Positions 1-7,828 of a stretch of DNA of 64,000 nucleotides are shown here, in pieces. Each line of letters begins with the position of its first letter. Position 1 is the stretch's first letter. The position numbers were made by a program, and so were the translations under genes. The DNA is taken from assembly GCF_019956555.1 (NCBI RefSeq), contig NZ_JAHBDQ010000008.1, positions 1-64,000 on the forward strand, in the 5' to 3' direction. The DNA comes from Pseudomonas sp. A-RE-19. Its GTDB lineage: Bacteria; Pseudomonadota; Gammaproteobacteria; Pseudomonadales; Pseudomonadaceae. Under the pieces are notes generated by a model. The model did not search any database, was not told the DNA's origin, and saw nothing but the letters and a program-made list of their open reading frames with translations.

Positions 1-41
1 GGCGGCGTGTCAGACGACATCAATATTGATTGTGCTGCCGT

Positions 42-68
42 CTTCGCGGGCAAGCCTCGCTCCTACAG
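42..68. repeat. Single REP arm
   Basis: One arm of the REP family that recurs in this window, in the variant reading CTTCGCGGGCAAGCCTCGCT followed by CCTACAG. No convincing partner arm lies downstream inside the window, so its mate may lie before position 1. I see no gene between the left edge and about 286; an open frame across 30-290 has no recognisable protein. Confidence 0.7.
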
Positions 69-298
69 AGGTTTCGTGTAACTGCCTGGCATTGTGCGTT
101 GGCCGGGTTTTTCTGGACGATCACGGTGACGGTAACCTATCTACCGCCACTTAGAACTTTAGACAATCTTGCCGTGCGTCGTCTGAAAACCGACCGTCGG
201 CAGCTTGCCGGTCATGCTCTGTTGCGCAACTCGCCAGCGATCGAGGTTGGCGCTTATCATGACCGCCGGATTAACCCCTGCCTTTTATGAGACTGAGC

Positions 299-1447
299 AT
301 GACTTTCGATTTTGATCAGGTGTTCGACCGCCATGGCACCGGCAGTACCAAATGGAGCCGTTACCCGGCCGACGTATTGCCAATGTGGGTCGCCGACATG
401 GACTTCGCCACGCCGCCAGCGATCACCCGGGCCCTGCACAAACGCCTGGAACACTCGATGCTCGGTTACAGCGTGGCCCAGGACGACCTGCGTGAGGCCA
501 TCGTCGCCGACCTGTGGAACAAATACGCCTGGCGCGTGCAACCCCAGGAGCTGATCTTCCTGCCGGGAGTGGAGCCGGGTTTCAACATGGCCCTGCATGC
601 GTTGGTTCAGCCGCAGCAGAATGTAGTCGTGCAGACACCGAACTATCCGCCGCTGCGTCATGCAGCGAGCCACTGGAACTTGAACAAGGTCGAACTGGAT
701 TTCGACACATTGGCCGACGGTACTTATGCCACGCCACTCGATGCCTTGCGCCAGGCGTTGCAAGGTGGCGGCGCGCTGCTGCTGAGCAATCCGCATAACC
801 CGCTGGGCAAGGTCTTCCCGCGCGAAGAGCTGCAAGCGGTCGCCGACATTTGCCTGGAGCAGGACGCCTGGATCATCTCCGACGAGATCCATGCCGAGCT
901 GTGCTTCGACGGGCGCGTGCACATTCCGGTCGCCTCGCTCAGCCCGCAGATCGCCCAGCGCACCATCACCCTGATGTCGGCGAGCAAGGCCTACAACATC
1001 GCCGGTTTGAAGACTTCGTTCATGATCATTCAGGACGCGGCGCTGCGCCATCGGGTCAACAGCGCCCGTTGCGGGATGGTCGACAGCGTCAACCCACTGG
1101 GCCTGGAAGCCACCCGCGCTGCCTACAGCGAAGGCGGCCCGTGGCTGGCCGGGCTCATGGCCTACCTGCAAAGCAATCGGGATTATCTGGTGGAGGCGGT
1201 TCGCACGCGGTTGCCGGGCGTGACCATGAACATACCCCAGGGCACTTACCTGGCGTGGCTCGACTGCACGGCGCTGGGGCTGGACAACCCGCAGCAGTTC
1301 TTCCTCGAACAGGCCAGGGTCGGGCTGAGCGCCGGGCTGGATTTCGGCGATAACGCCCAGCAATTCGTGCGCCTGAACTTTGGCTGCCCGCGGGCGCTGC
1401 TGGAAGAAGGGATCGCGCGGATGGAGCGTAGTTTGCGTAACCGCTGA
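299..1447 (+). CDS. MalY/PatB family PLP-dependent C-S lyase or aminotransferase
   Basis: A fold-type I PLP enzyme of about 382 residues, the normal length for the MalY/PatB group, which typically cleaves cystathionine or related thioethers to a thiol, pyruvate and ammonia. Visible family marks are the N-terminal stretch with WVADMDF, the SNPHNPLGK segment, the SDEIHAEL segment that supplies the PLP-contacting Asp, and SASKAYNIAGLK, whose first Lys is the likely Schiff-base residue. An in-frame ATG at 287 would add MRLS. I prefer 299 because family members usually begin MTFDFD, but neither start has a strong ribosome-binding site. It is isolated, with no operon partner. The exact substrate cannot be told from sequence. 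Confidence 0.9.
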   Translation: MTFDFDQVFDRHGTGSTKWSRYPADVLPMWVADMDFATPPAITRALHKRLEHSMLGYSVAQDDLREAIVADLWNKYAWRVQPQELIFLPGVEPGFNMALHALVQPQQNVVVQTPNYPPLRHAASHWNLNKVELDFDTLADGTYATPLDALRQALQGGGALLLSNPHNPLGKVFPREELQAVADICLEQDAWIISDEIHAELCFDGRVHIPVASLSPQIAQRTITLMSASKAYNIAGLKTSFMIIQDAALRHRVNSARCGMVDSVNPLGLEATRAAYSEGGPWLAGLMAYLQSNRDYLVEAVRTRLPGVTMNIPQGTYLAWLDCTALGLDNPQQFFLEQARVGLSAGLDFGDNAQQFVRLNFGCPRALLEEGIARMERSLRNR

Positions 1448-1471
1448 TTCCTGGCGCAACAAGGATCAAGT

Positions 1472-1553
1472 GTAGGAGCTGCCGAAGGCCGCGATCTTTT
1501 GACTTTGATGTCAGCGAAAGCAAGATCAAAAGATCGCAGCCTTCGACAGCTCC
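1472..1553. repeat. REP-like palindrome, second family
   Basis: Inverted repeat with left arm GTAGGAGCTGCCGAAGGCCG (continuing CGATCTTTT) and right arm AAAGATCGCAGCCTTCGACA (continuing GCTCC), separated by about 28 bases. It is a different family from the TGTGGGAGCGAGCC repeats. A close relative lies at 43380-43463. Its right edge abuts the point where the Yip1-like coding similarity starts. Confidence 0.85.
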
Positions 1554-1925
1554 ATTGTCGGCGTGGCGCTGATGGGCCTGTTCATCCGCTGGATGTCACG
1601 CACCTTCGACTCACGCCCCACCGTCAATCAGTGCATCGGTTTTGCCGCCTATACCGTAACCCCACTCTTCCTCGCGGGCGTCGCCGGGCTCTATCCGAGT
1701 CGCTGGCTGGCGATCACGGTGCTGGGGGCCGCCTCCCTCTATTCGACGTTTCTGCTGTTCGTCGGTTTGCCGATTTTCATGCACGAGCGCAAGGAGCAAG
1801 GCCTGCTGAATGCGGCGAGCGTATGGGGTATCGGGCTGTTGGTGCTGGTGACTATCCTGGTGGAAATGATTCTGATCTGGTCCAACTACCTGGCACCTGA
1901 ATACCTGCGCGCGACCGTGGGTTGA
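1554..1925 (+). pseudogene. 5'-truncated Yip1 family membrane protein
   Basis: The readable protein (about 120 residues from GTG 1563, same frame open back to about 1551) matches only the C-terminal two thirds of the Yip1-domain membrane proteins common in Pseudomonas, which are near 200 residues. The pattern of an amphipathic GLFIRWMSRTFDSRPT segment, then FAAYTVTPLFLAGVAGLYP and three to four hydrophobic helices, fits that family. The normal N-terminal cytoplasmic part and first helix are missing; in their place is the REP-like palindrome ending at 1553. I see no ribosome-binding site for a shortened protein. I infer a relic left by a deletion or rearrangement at the palindrome. Confidence 0.6.
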
Positions 1926-2001
1926 TAGGGTCAGTTGAATCGCAGAGGCCCGGCGAATGACGGGGCTTTGGTTTTCCTGATGGGCACAAACGCGACAAGT
2001 G

Positions 2002-2199
2002 TCACTTCATCGCCAGGGCAATGACTTCCACCAGATTGAGTTGGGTAAAGGGTTTGGGCAGACGAGGGAGTCTGGCCGCAAAGCCTTCCAGACGCTCGGC
2101 GTAACCGGTGGCGAGGATGATCGGCAGGTGCGGCCTCATGGCCCGAATAGCCTGCGCCAGTTGCGCGCCACTCTTTTTGGGCAAGTCACCGCGCTGCAT
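2002..2199 (-). pseudogene. Response-regulator receiver domain remnant
   Basis: About 65 residues resembling the second half of a CheY-like receiver: a SGAQLAQAIRAMRPHLPIIL segment, then ATGYAE, and a KPF segment near the end where the conserved Lys-Pro of receivers sits. The phospho-acceptor Asp region is absent. The fragment starts within the last codons of the upstream helicase gene (whose stop is at 2186-2188). I read it as the tail of a lost hybrid kinase or response regulator fused to this locus by a deletion. It could still be translated by read-over, but it cannot be a working receiver. Confidence 0.55.
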
Positions 2200-4462
2200 C
2201 AAGGGTAGTCTGGAGCGTCCACCAGCGTGGCAGCAATTGCTTGACCTTACTCTCGCCAAACCGGTCATCGATCAGCATCACCACCCCTTGATCCTGCTGA
2301 GTGCGGATCACCCGCCCCGCCGCCTGCACCACTTTCTGCACGCCGGGAAACAGGTAGGTGTAGTCATAGCCGGCACCGAAAATCGCCGCCATGCGATGCT
2401 TCATCTGTTCATTGACCGGATTGAGTTGCGCCAGCCCCAGAGTGGCAATAAATGCGCCAATCAATCGTGCGCCAGGCAAATCGATGCCTTCGCCAAACGC
2501 TCCACCCAGCACCGCAAACCCGATGCCCTGGCCATGGACGGTGAATTGATCGAGAAACGCCTGACGCGGCCCTTCCCCCATTCCCCGGGACTGCGACCAC
2601 AGCGTGATGTACGGATGCCGCTCGGCCAACAACTGCGCCACTTGCTGCAAATAATCGAAGCTGCTGAAAAACGCCAGGTAGTTGCCAGGGCGCCGGGCGA
2701 ACTGTTTGGCGATCAGCTCGACGATGGGCTCAAGGGACGCCTGACGGTGGACGAACCGCGTGGAGATCTGGCTGACGATGTGCACATGCAGTTGATCGGC
2801 GTGAAAGGGCGATTCGACATCGATCCAGACCGTGTTCGTCGGTGTTCCCAGCAAATCGGTGTAATAGCGCTGAGGGCTCAGGGTGGCGGAAAACAACACC
2901 GTGCTGCGCGCAGCGGTCAGGCGCGGGCGAATGAAACCGGCGGGCACCACGTTGCGCAGGCACAGCTGCGACAGGTTGCGCTTGCGCTCGAGGTCGCGCT
3001 TGCTGATGTCGAACAGGAAATGCTCATCGAACAATTCAGCCACGCGGCCGAATTGCAGCATGTCGAAGTAAAAATTCTGCAATCCGCTGTCCAGGCCTTG
3101 GGGATGATCGTTCAGGTAATCGCCGATGCTCGCGCAGCACAGGGACAGCGCCTGAAGCAGTTTTTCCGGGGCTTTGTCGTAGGCCTGATACGGAGCGAAT
3201 TGCTGATCATGCAGGGCGTTCCATTCACGATTGACCCGCTGCAAGGATTTCTTCAGCGCCTCAGGCGCGGTTTTACGCACGCTGTTCAACGTCGCCTGAT
3301 CGAGGTTGGCGCTGTACATCTGCCGGCCGCGCTCCACCAGGTTGTGGGCCTCGTCCACCAGCACCGCGACTTTCCAGTTGTTGGCCTGAGCCAGCCCGAA
3401 CAGCAACGCACTGAAGTCGAAATAGTAGTTGTAGTCGGCAACTACCACGTCCGCCCAGCGGGCCATTTCCTGGCTCAGGTAGTAGGGGCAAACGTCATGC
3501 TGCAGGGCAATCTCGCGCAAGGCACTCTGGTTCAGCAGGCTCAGTTCGCTGGCGGCCTGACGTGCGGCCGGCAAACGATCATAAAAACCCTGGGCCAACG
3601 GGCAGGACTCGCCGTGGCAGGCCTTGTCCGGGTGCTCGCAAGCCTTGTCCCGGGCGATCATCTCGAGGACTCGCAACGGTGGAGCGTCGGCGCTGTCGAG
3701 GATGACCTGAGCCGCATCCAGCGCCAATTTGCGCCCCGGGGTTTTCGCCGTGAGGAAAAACACCTTGTCCAACTGCTGCGGCGCCAGGGCCTTGAGCATC
3801 GGGAACAGCGTGCCAACCGTCTTGCCAATACCGGTCGGTGCCTGGGCCATCAGGCAGCGACCGGTACTGACCGCCTTGAACACCGATTCGGCCAGATGTC
3901 GTTGCCCGGGACGAAAATCGGCATGGGGAAATGCCAACCGTTGCGCCGCCAGATTGCGCCCCTCGCGATGGGCCATTTCCTGCTCGGCCCAGTTCAGGAA
4001 TAACCCGCAGTGGTGTTCGAAGAACACCTGCAATTCGGTGGCACTGAAGGCCTCGACCAGACAGGTTTCCTTTTCGCTGACGATGTCGAAGTACACCAGC
4101 GCCAGATTGATGTGTTCCAGCTGCAGTTTCTGGCACATCAACCCACCGTAGACCTTCGCCTGCGCCCAGTGCAGCTGCCGGTGATTGGCCGGTTGTTTGC
4201 TCAGGTCGCCACGGTAGGTTTTGATTTCTTCGAGGCAGTTTTGCGCCGGATCGTAGCCATCCGCCCGGCCTTTCACGGTCAAGGTTCGATATTGCCCCTC
4301 GAGCGCGACCTCACTCTGGTAACCCTCGCTACGTCGTGACGCCACGGTGCGATGCCCGACGATGCCTTCCAGCGCGGTCGGTGACGGGGTGAAACGCAGG
4401 TCGAGGTCGCCGACCTTGGCGGTGAATTCACACAGCGCCCGCACCGCAATGCTGTAGCTCAC
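2186..4462 (-). CDS. DinG/XPD-like Fe-S helicase with N-terminal PD-(D/E)XK-like region
   Basis: A superfamily 2 DNA helicase of about 758 residues. Walker A APTGIGKT lies near residues 208-215 and the DEAH box (VDEAHNL) follows. Between them are four cysteines in the spacing of the XPD/DinG iron-sulfur cluster (CEHPDKACHGESC and then CPYY). The N-terminal 200 residues carry D68 in GRADGY and E79-x-K81 in EEIKTYRGD, the D...ExK pattern of a Cas4/RecB-type nuclease core. The chosen GTG start overlaps the stop of the upstream nuclease gene as GTGA, a classic coupling arrangement; an in-frame ATG at 4492 would add ten residues. Likely role: unwinding or trimming DNA in repair together with the FAN1-like partner. 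Confidence 0.9.
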   Translation of the reverse strand: MSYSIAVRALCEFTAKVGDLDLRFTPSPTALEGIVGHRTVASRRSEGYQSEVALEGQYRTLTVKGRADGYDPAQNCLEEIKTYRGDLSKQPANHRQLHWAQAKVYGGLMCQKLQLEHINLALVYFDIVSEKETCLVEAFSATELQVFFEHHCGLFLNWAEQEMAHREGRNLAAQRLAFPHADFRPGQRHLAESVFKAVSTGRCLMAQAPTGIGKTVGTLFPMLKALAPQQLDKVFFLTAKTPGRKLALDAAQVILDSADAPPLRVLEMIARDKACEHPDKACHGESCPLAQGFYDRLPAARQAASELSLLNQSALREIALQHDVCPYYLSQEMARWADVVVADYNYYFDFSALLFGLAQANNWKVAVLVDEAHNLVERGRQMYSANLDQATLNSVRKTAPEALKKSLQRVNREWNALHDQQFAPYQAYDKAPEKLLQALSLCCASIGDYLNDHPQGLDSGLQNFYFDMLQFGRVAELFDEHFLFDISKRDLERKRNLSQLCLRNVVPAGFIRPRLTAARSTVLFSATLSPQRYYTDLLGTPTNTVWIDVESPFHADQLHVHIVSQISTRFVHRQASLEPIVELIAKQFARRPGNYLAFFSSFDYLQQVAQLLAERHPYITLWSQSRGMGEGPRQAFLDQFTVHGQGIGFAVLGGAFGEGIDLPGARLIGAFIATLGLAQLNPVNEQMKHRMAAIFGAGYDYTYLFPGVQKVVQAAGRVIRTQQDQGVVMLIDDRFGESKVKQLLPRWWTLQTTLDAAR

Positions 4463-6126
4463 TCGCCCTGCTCCGCCCATTGCACGTAGCACACGGCAAT
4501 CGGCATCTGGTGCTCGTGACAGAATTCCAGCCAGCGCAACTGATTATCCTGCAACCGATCGCCGGGGCCTTTGACTTCGATCATCCGGTAGGTTTTGTGC
4601 TGCGGCCAGAACTGGATCAGGTCCGGCATGCCGGCGCGATTGGCCTTGATGTCAAGCAGCAGTCGATTGAACCAGTGCTTGAGGTGTTCGGCGGGCAGAC
4701 AGTCGAGCGCCTGCGCCAGCAATTCCTCGCTCAGCGCGCCCCAGAATACGAACGGTGACTGCACGCCCCACTTGGCGCTGTAACGCTCGCGGACAGTTTG
4801 CACATAACGCCCGTCATCGAGTTCAGCGAGGCAGGCCTGGAACAGATCCTCGCGCCGCGCATGAAAGTCTTCGTTGAGCAGGTCCACCGGCCCGCGCTGG
4901 AACGGGTGAAAAAACGCGCCCGGCACCGGCGCGAAGATCGCCGGCCAGCACAGCAACCCGAACAGCGAGTTGATCAGGCTGTTCTCGACGTAATGCACCG
5001 GCGCCGACTCATCCGCCAGATGCGCCTGAACGCAAGACTCCACCGACAACGCCGGATCGTGCCTGGGCAGTTCAAGGTCCAGACGCTGCATGGGCCGAGG
5101 AGCTGGCCGCTTGATCGGCGGCCCGCCCAGTTTGCGCCGCAGTCTGGGTAGCACACGCGATAAATGCTGATGCTCGGCGGCGCTTTCAGGGGCCTGCTCG
5201 GCGTGGGCGGCCAGGTCCATCGCCAGTTGATATTCACCACAGCGCTCCAGCACCCGAATCAACCGCAGACGCGCGCCGGGGTAGGCGCATTCGCGGTAAA
5301 GGGTCAGGGCGGCGGCAAAATCCGCGATGCGCTCGCAATGCTGACCGATCTGGAACAGCAACTTGCTGCGGCGTCTTTGCAGCCAGGGATTGTCGAGTTC
5401 CAGGCCGTTGATCTGCTCGACGATTGCCGCCACGTCTTCACCCGCCTCGAAACGCTGCTGGCAGCCATACAGAAACAGGCAGGCATCGACGTCCTCGCGA
5501 CGGCGCAAGCCTCGGGATTCGGCGCAGAACTCGACTTTCTCGTAGGTGAAGATGCCCAGGTCGGCCAGCACGAATTCCGACCAGTCCTGATAAAGGTTGC
5601 CGAAAAACATCAGCCGCAGCCGGTCACACAGGCCCATGATGGTCAGGCTGAACAACCGGTCATTCAGTGCCGGACACCACTGGGCAAAACTTTGAGCTTC
5701 GGCAAACTGCTCGCTCAGGGCCGGCAGCCAATCGCTCTTTTTGCCTTTGGGCTGATCGATGGCGCCGCCAAAACACTGAAGAACCTCGGCTTTGAGCAAT
5801 ACTTCGAACAAGGCCTCGATGTGCAAGGGCGACTGCTCGTCGAGCCAACCCAACGCCAGCAGCGGTGCCGCAGCATTGGCGATGTCGCCGATCTCGACGT
5901 AACTCAGTTTGCCGGCCCTGAAATGCACGCCCTTGCGCATGACCAATCTGACCAGCAGGGCCTGGGACTCGCGGGGCAACCGATTGAAGTCGCGAATGAA
6001 ATCCTGCTCCTCGACGCTCAATACATCGGCATAACGATGTTCAAGCCAATCAAGCACTTGCGTGAAGTTGTTCAAGTAATAAAACGGATCATCGAGAGGA
6101 TTTACAATCACGGGCAAAAGGGCCAT
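4459..6126 (-). CDS. FAN1-like VRR-NUC structure-specific nuclease
   Basis: A 555-residue protein of the length and layout of bacterial FAN1. An N-terminal DNA-binding/SAP-like part begins near residue 15, a helical TPR-like middle follows, and a C-terminal VRR-NUC domain contains D502 (PDL), E517-x-K519 (EVKGPGD) and Q529, the expected metal-binding catalytic set. FAN1 enzymes cut 5' flaps and unhook interstrand crosslinks in DNA. The gene is first of a two-gene unit and overlaps the helicase gene by four bases. Translation appears to start at ATG 6126; the upstream ribosome-binding site is weak. Confidence 0.93.
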   Translation of the reverse strand: MALLPVIVNPLDDPFYYLNNFTQVLDWLEHRYADVLSVEEQDFIRDFNRLPRESQALLVRLVMRKGVHFRAGKLSYVEIGDIANAAAPLLALGWLDEQSPLHIEALFEVLLKAEVLQCFGGAIDQPKGKKSDWLPALSEQFAEAQSFAQWCPALNDRLFSLTIMGLCDRLRLMFFGNLYQDWSEFVLADLGIFTYEKVEFCAESRGLRRREDVDACLFLYGCQQRFEAGEDVAAIVEQINGLELDNPWLQRRRSKLLFQIGQHCERIADFAAALTLYRECAYPGARLRLIRVLERCGEYQLAMDLAAHAEQAPESAAEHQHLSRVLPRLRRKLGGPPIKRPAPRPMQRLDLELPRHDPALSVESCVQAHLADESAPVHYVENSLINSLFGLLCWPAIFAPVPGAFFHPFQRGPVDLLNEDFHARREDLFQACLAELDDGRYVQTVRERYSAKWGVQSPFVFWGALSEELLAQALDCLPAEHLKHWFNRLLLDIKANRAGMPDLIQFWPQHKTYRMIEVKGPGDRLQDNQLRWLEFCHEHQMPIAVCYVQWAEQGE

Positions 6127-6335
6127 GGCAAGCGAGTACTGGTTATGCGTACAGATACCAGCTATGCCCCACCCGGTGCAAATGGAAAAGGATCAGTGGC
6201 GACGCTATTCGGCAATTTTTGGGTGACCATCGAACTTTCTGCCATTCCATCGCACCAACCGCGTTAGAGGCACAGTGACGATTGACCTCAAGTGAGGGCG
6301 ATCGCGCTGTTTTTAGTGAGTGAGGAGAGGTGTGT

Positions 6336-6560
6336 ATGAATATCAAGACTCTGGGTTTGCCCCTGGCGGTAGCAGCCTTTCTGGCCTTGGCCGGTTGCTC
6401 GACGCCAACGGTTGTGACGCTGCAGAACGGCACCCAGTATTTGACCAAGGACATGCCGAAAACCAAAACCAAGGACGGTTTCTATGAGTTCGAAGATATC
6501 TCCGGGGCGACGGTGAAAGTCCGGGCCGATGACGTGGCCACGGTTCGCAAGGAAGACTGA
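6336..6560 (+). CDS. YgdI/YgdR-type small lipoprotein
   Basis: A 74-residue precursor with a short charged start, a hydrophobic signal and a lipobox LALAGCS that makes the Cys after residue 20 the lipidated N-terminus. The mature 50-odd residues (TVVTLQNGTQYLTKDMP...) look like the small SH3-like fold of the YgdI/YgdR family (DUF903), outer-membrane lipoproteins of unknown role. A strong GAGGAGAGG ribosome-binding site at 6322-6330 selects ATG 6336 over the ATG at 6330. It stands alone, transcribed away from the FAN1 gene. Confidence 0.88.
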   Translation: MNIKTLGLPLAVAAFLALAGCSTPTVVTLQNGTQYLTKDMPKTKTKDGFYEFEDISGATVKVRADDVATVRKED

Positions 6561-6573
6561 TCCCGACGCAAAT

Positions 6574-6667
6574 CCTGTGGGAGCGTGGCTTGCCCGCGAA
6601 GAACGATGACGCGTAATACCTGAAAAACCGCGGTGCATTCTTCGCGGGCAAGCCTCGCTCCCACAGG
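6574..6667. repeat. REP pair
   Basis: Inverted pair with arms CCTGTGGGAGCGTGGCTTGC and GCAAGCCTCGCTCCCACAGG about 50 bases apart, lying between the convergent lipoprotein and tartrate dehydrogenase genes. It probably works as a bidirectional 3'-end structure. Confidence 0.88.
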
Positions 6668-6713
6668 TGCTGCGTTTTAACTTACCGGCATTAGCGCTGC
6701 CCGCTTTTGGGCT

Positions 6714-7796
6714 TTAAAGCGCTTGTGCAATCGCCTTGCCGACCTCCTGGGTCGAGCCCTGCCCGCCCAGATCCGGCGTGATCGGCCCCTGGGCAATCAC
6801 CCGTTCGATCGCTTGCACAATCCCGTCGTGCGCGGCGCGATAACGCTCATCGCCGTTCCCCAGAAAATCCAGCATCAACGCACCGGACCAGATCATGGCG
6901 ATCGGGTTGGCGATGTTGCGCCCATAGATGTCTGGCGCCGAGCCATGCACCGGTTCGAACAGCGACGGGAAACGCCGCTCGGGATCGAGGTTGGCCGACG
7001 GTGCGATGCCGATGGTGCCGGCACAGGCCGGGCCGAGGTCGGACAAAATGTCACCGAACAGATTCGACGCCACTACCACATCGAACCGGTCCGGTTGCAG
7101 CACGAAACGCGCGCACAAGATGTCGATGTGCTGCTTGTCCCAGGTGATGTCCGGGTACTGCGCGGCCATCAACGCGGTGCGTTCGTCCCAGTACGGCATG
7201 CTGATGGAAATCCCGTTGGACTTGGTCGCCGCCGTCAGGCGTTTGCGCGGTCGGGTCTGGGCCAGGTCGAAGGCGAACTTGAGAATCCGGTCCACGCCAC
7301 GCCGGGTGAACACCGACTCTTGCAGCACGAACTCATGCTCGGTGCCTTCGAACATCTTGCCGCCGACCGAGGAATACTCGCCCTCGGTGTTCTCGCGGAT
7401 CACCACGAAATCGATGTCCCCCGGTTTGCGCCCGGCCAATGGGCACGGTACGCCGGGAAACAAGCGCACCGGGCGAATGTTCACGTACTGGTCGAAATCG
7501 CGGCGAAACTTCAGCAGCGAGCCCCACAAAGAAATGTGATCCGGCACCTTGTCCGGCCAGCCTACGGCGCCGAAGTAAATGGCGTCGAAACCCTTGAGCT
7601 GCTCGAACCAGTCATCGGGCATCATCTGCCCGTGTTCCAGGTAGTAATCGCAGTGAGCCCAGTCGAGTACTTCGATGCTCAAATCGAGCTGCCACTTTTT
7701 CGCGGCTTGCCCCAGCACCCGCAATCCTTCCGGCAGGACTTCCTTGCCAATGCCATCGCCGGCAATCGCGGCGATTCTGAATGGTTTACTCATCAA
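6714..7796 (-). CDS. Tartrate dehydrogenase / D-malate dehydrogenase (decarboxylating)
   Basis: A 360-residue member of the isocitrate/isopropylmalate dehydrogenase superfamily. The cofactor-side start IAAIAGDGIGKEV, the VVIRENTEGEYSS loop, and the DVVVASNLFGDILSD metal-binding segment match the tartrate/D-malate branch (TtuC/DmlA), which oxidises and decarboxylates D-malate or tartrates with NAD+ to pyruvate or related products. It begins 32 bases after the stop of the gabD-like gene, so the two are probably one transcript. The second Met of MMSK (7793) is an equally plausible start. Substrate preference within the family is not decidable by eye. Confidence 0.88.
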   Translation of the reverse strand: MMSKPFRIAAIAGDGIGKEVLPEGLRVLGQAAKKWQLDLSIEVLDWAHCDYYLEHGQMMPDDWFEQLKGFDAIYFGAVGWPDKVPDHISLWGSLLKFRRDFDQYVNIRPVRLFPGVPCPLAGRKPGDIDFVVIRENTEGEYSSVGGKMFEGTEHEFVLQESVFTRRGVDRILKFAFDLAQTRPRKRLTAATKSNGISISMPYWDERTALMAAQYPDITWDKQHIDILCARFVLQPDRFDVVVASNLFGDILSDLGPACAGTIGIAPSANLDPERRFPSLFEPVHGSAPDIYGRNIANPIAMIWSGALMLDFLGNGDERYRAAHDGIVQAIERVIAQGPITPDLGGQGSTQEVGKAIAQAL

Positions 7797-7828
7797 TCAT
7801 GCCTCGCAAAATGGCTGTGCAATCGTTG

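Noticed and set aside
30..290. Short open frame at the left edge
   Set aside because: It runs through a REP arm, has no recognisable protein pattern and overlaps the aminotransferase start.
2108..4003. Long opposite-strand open frame inside the helicase gene
   Set aside because: It is the complement of a high-GC coding region; its protein is low-complexity and the helicase motifs on the minus strand are unambiguous.
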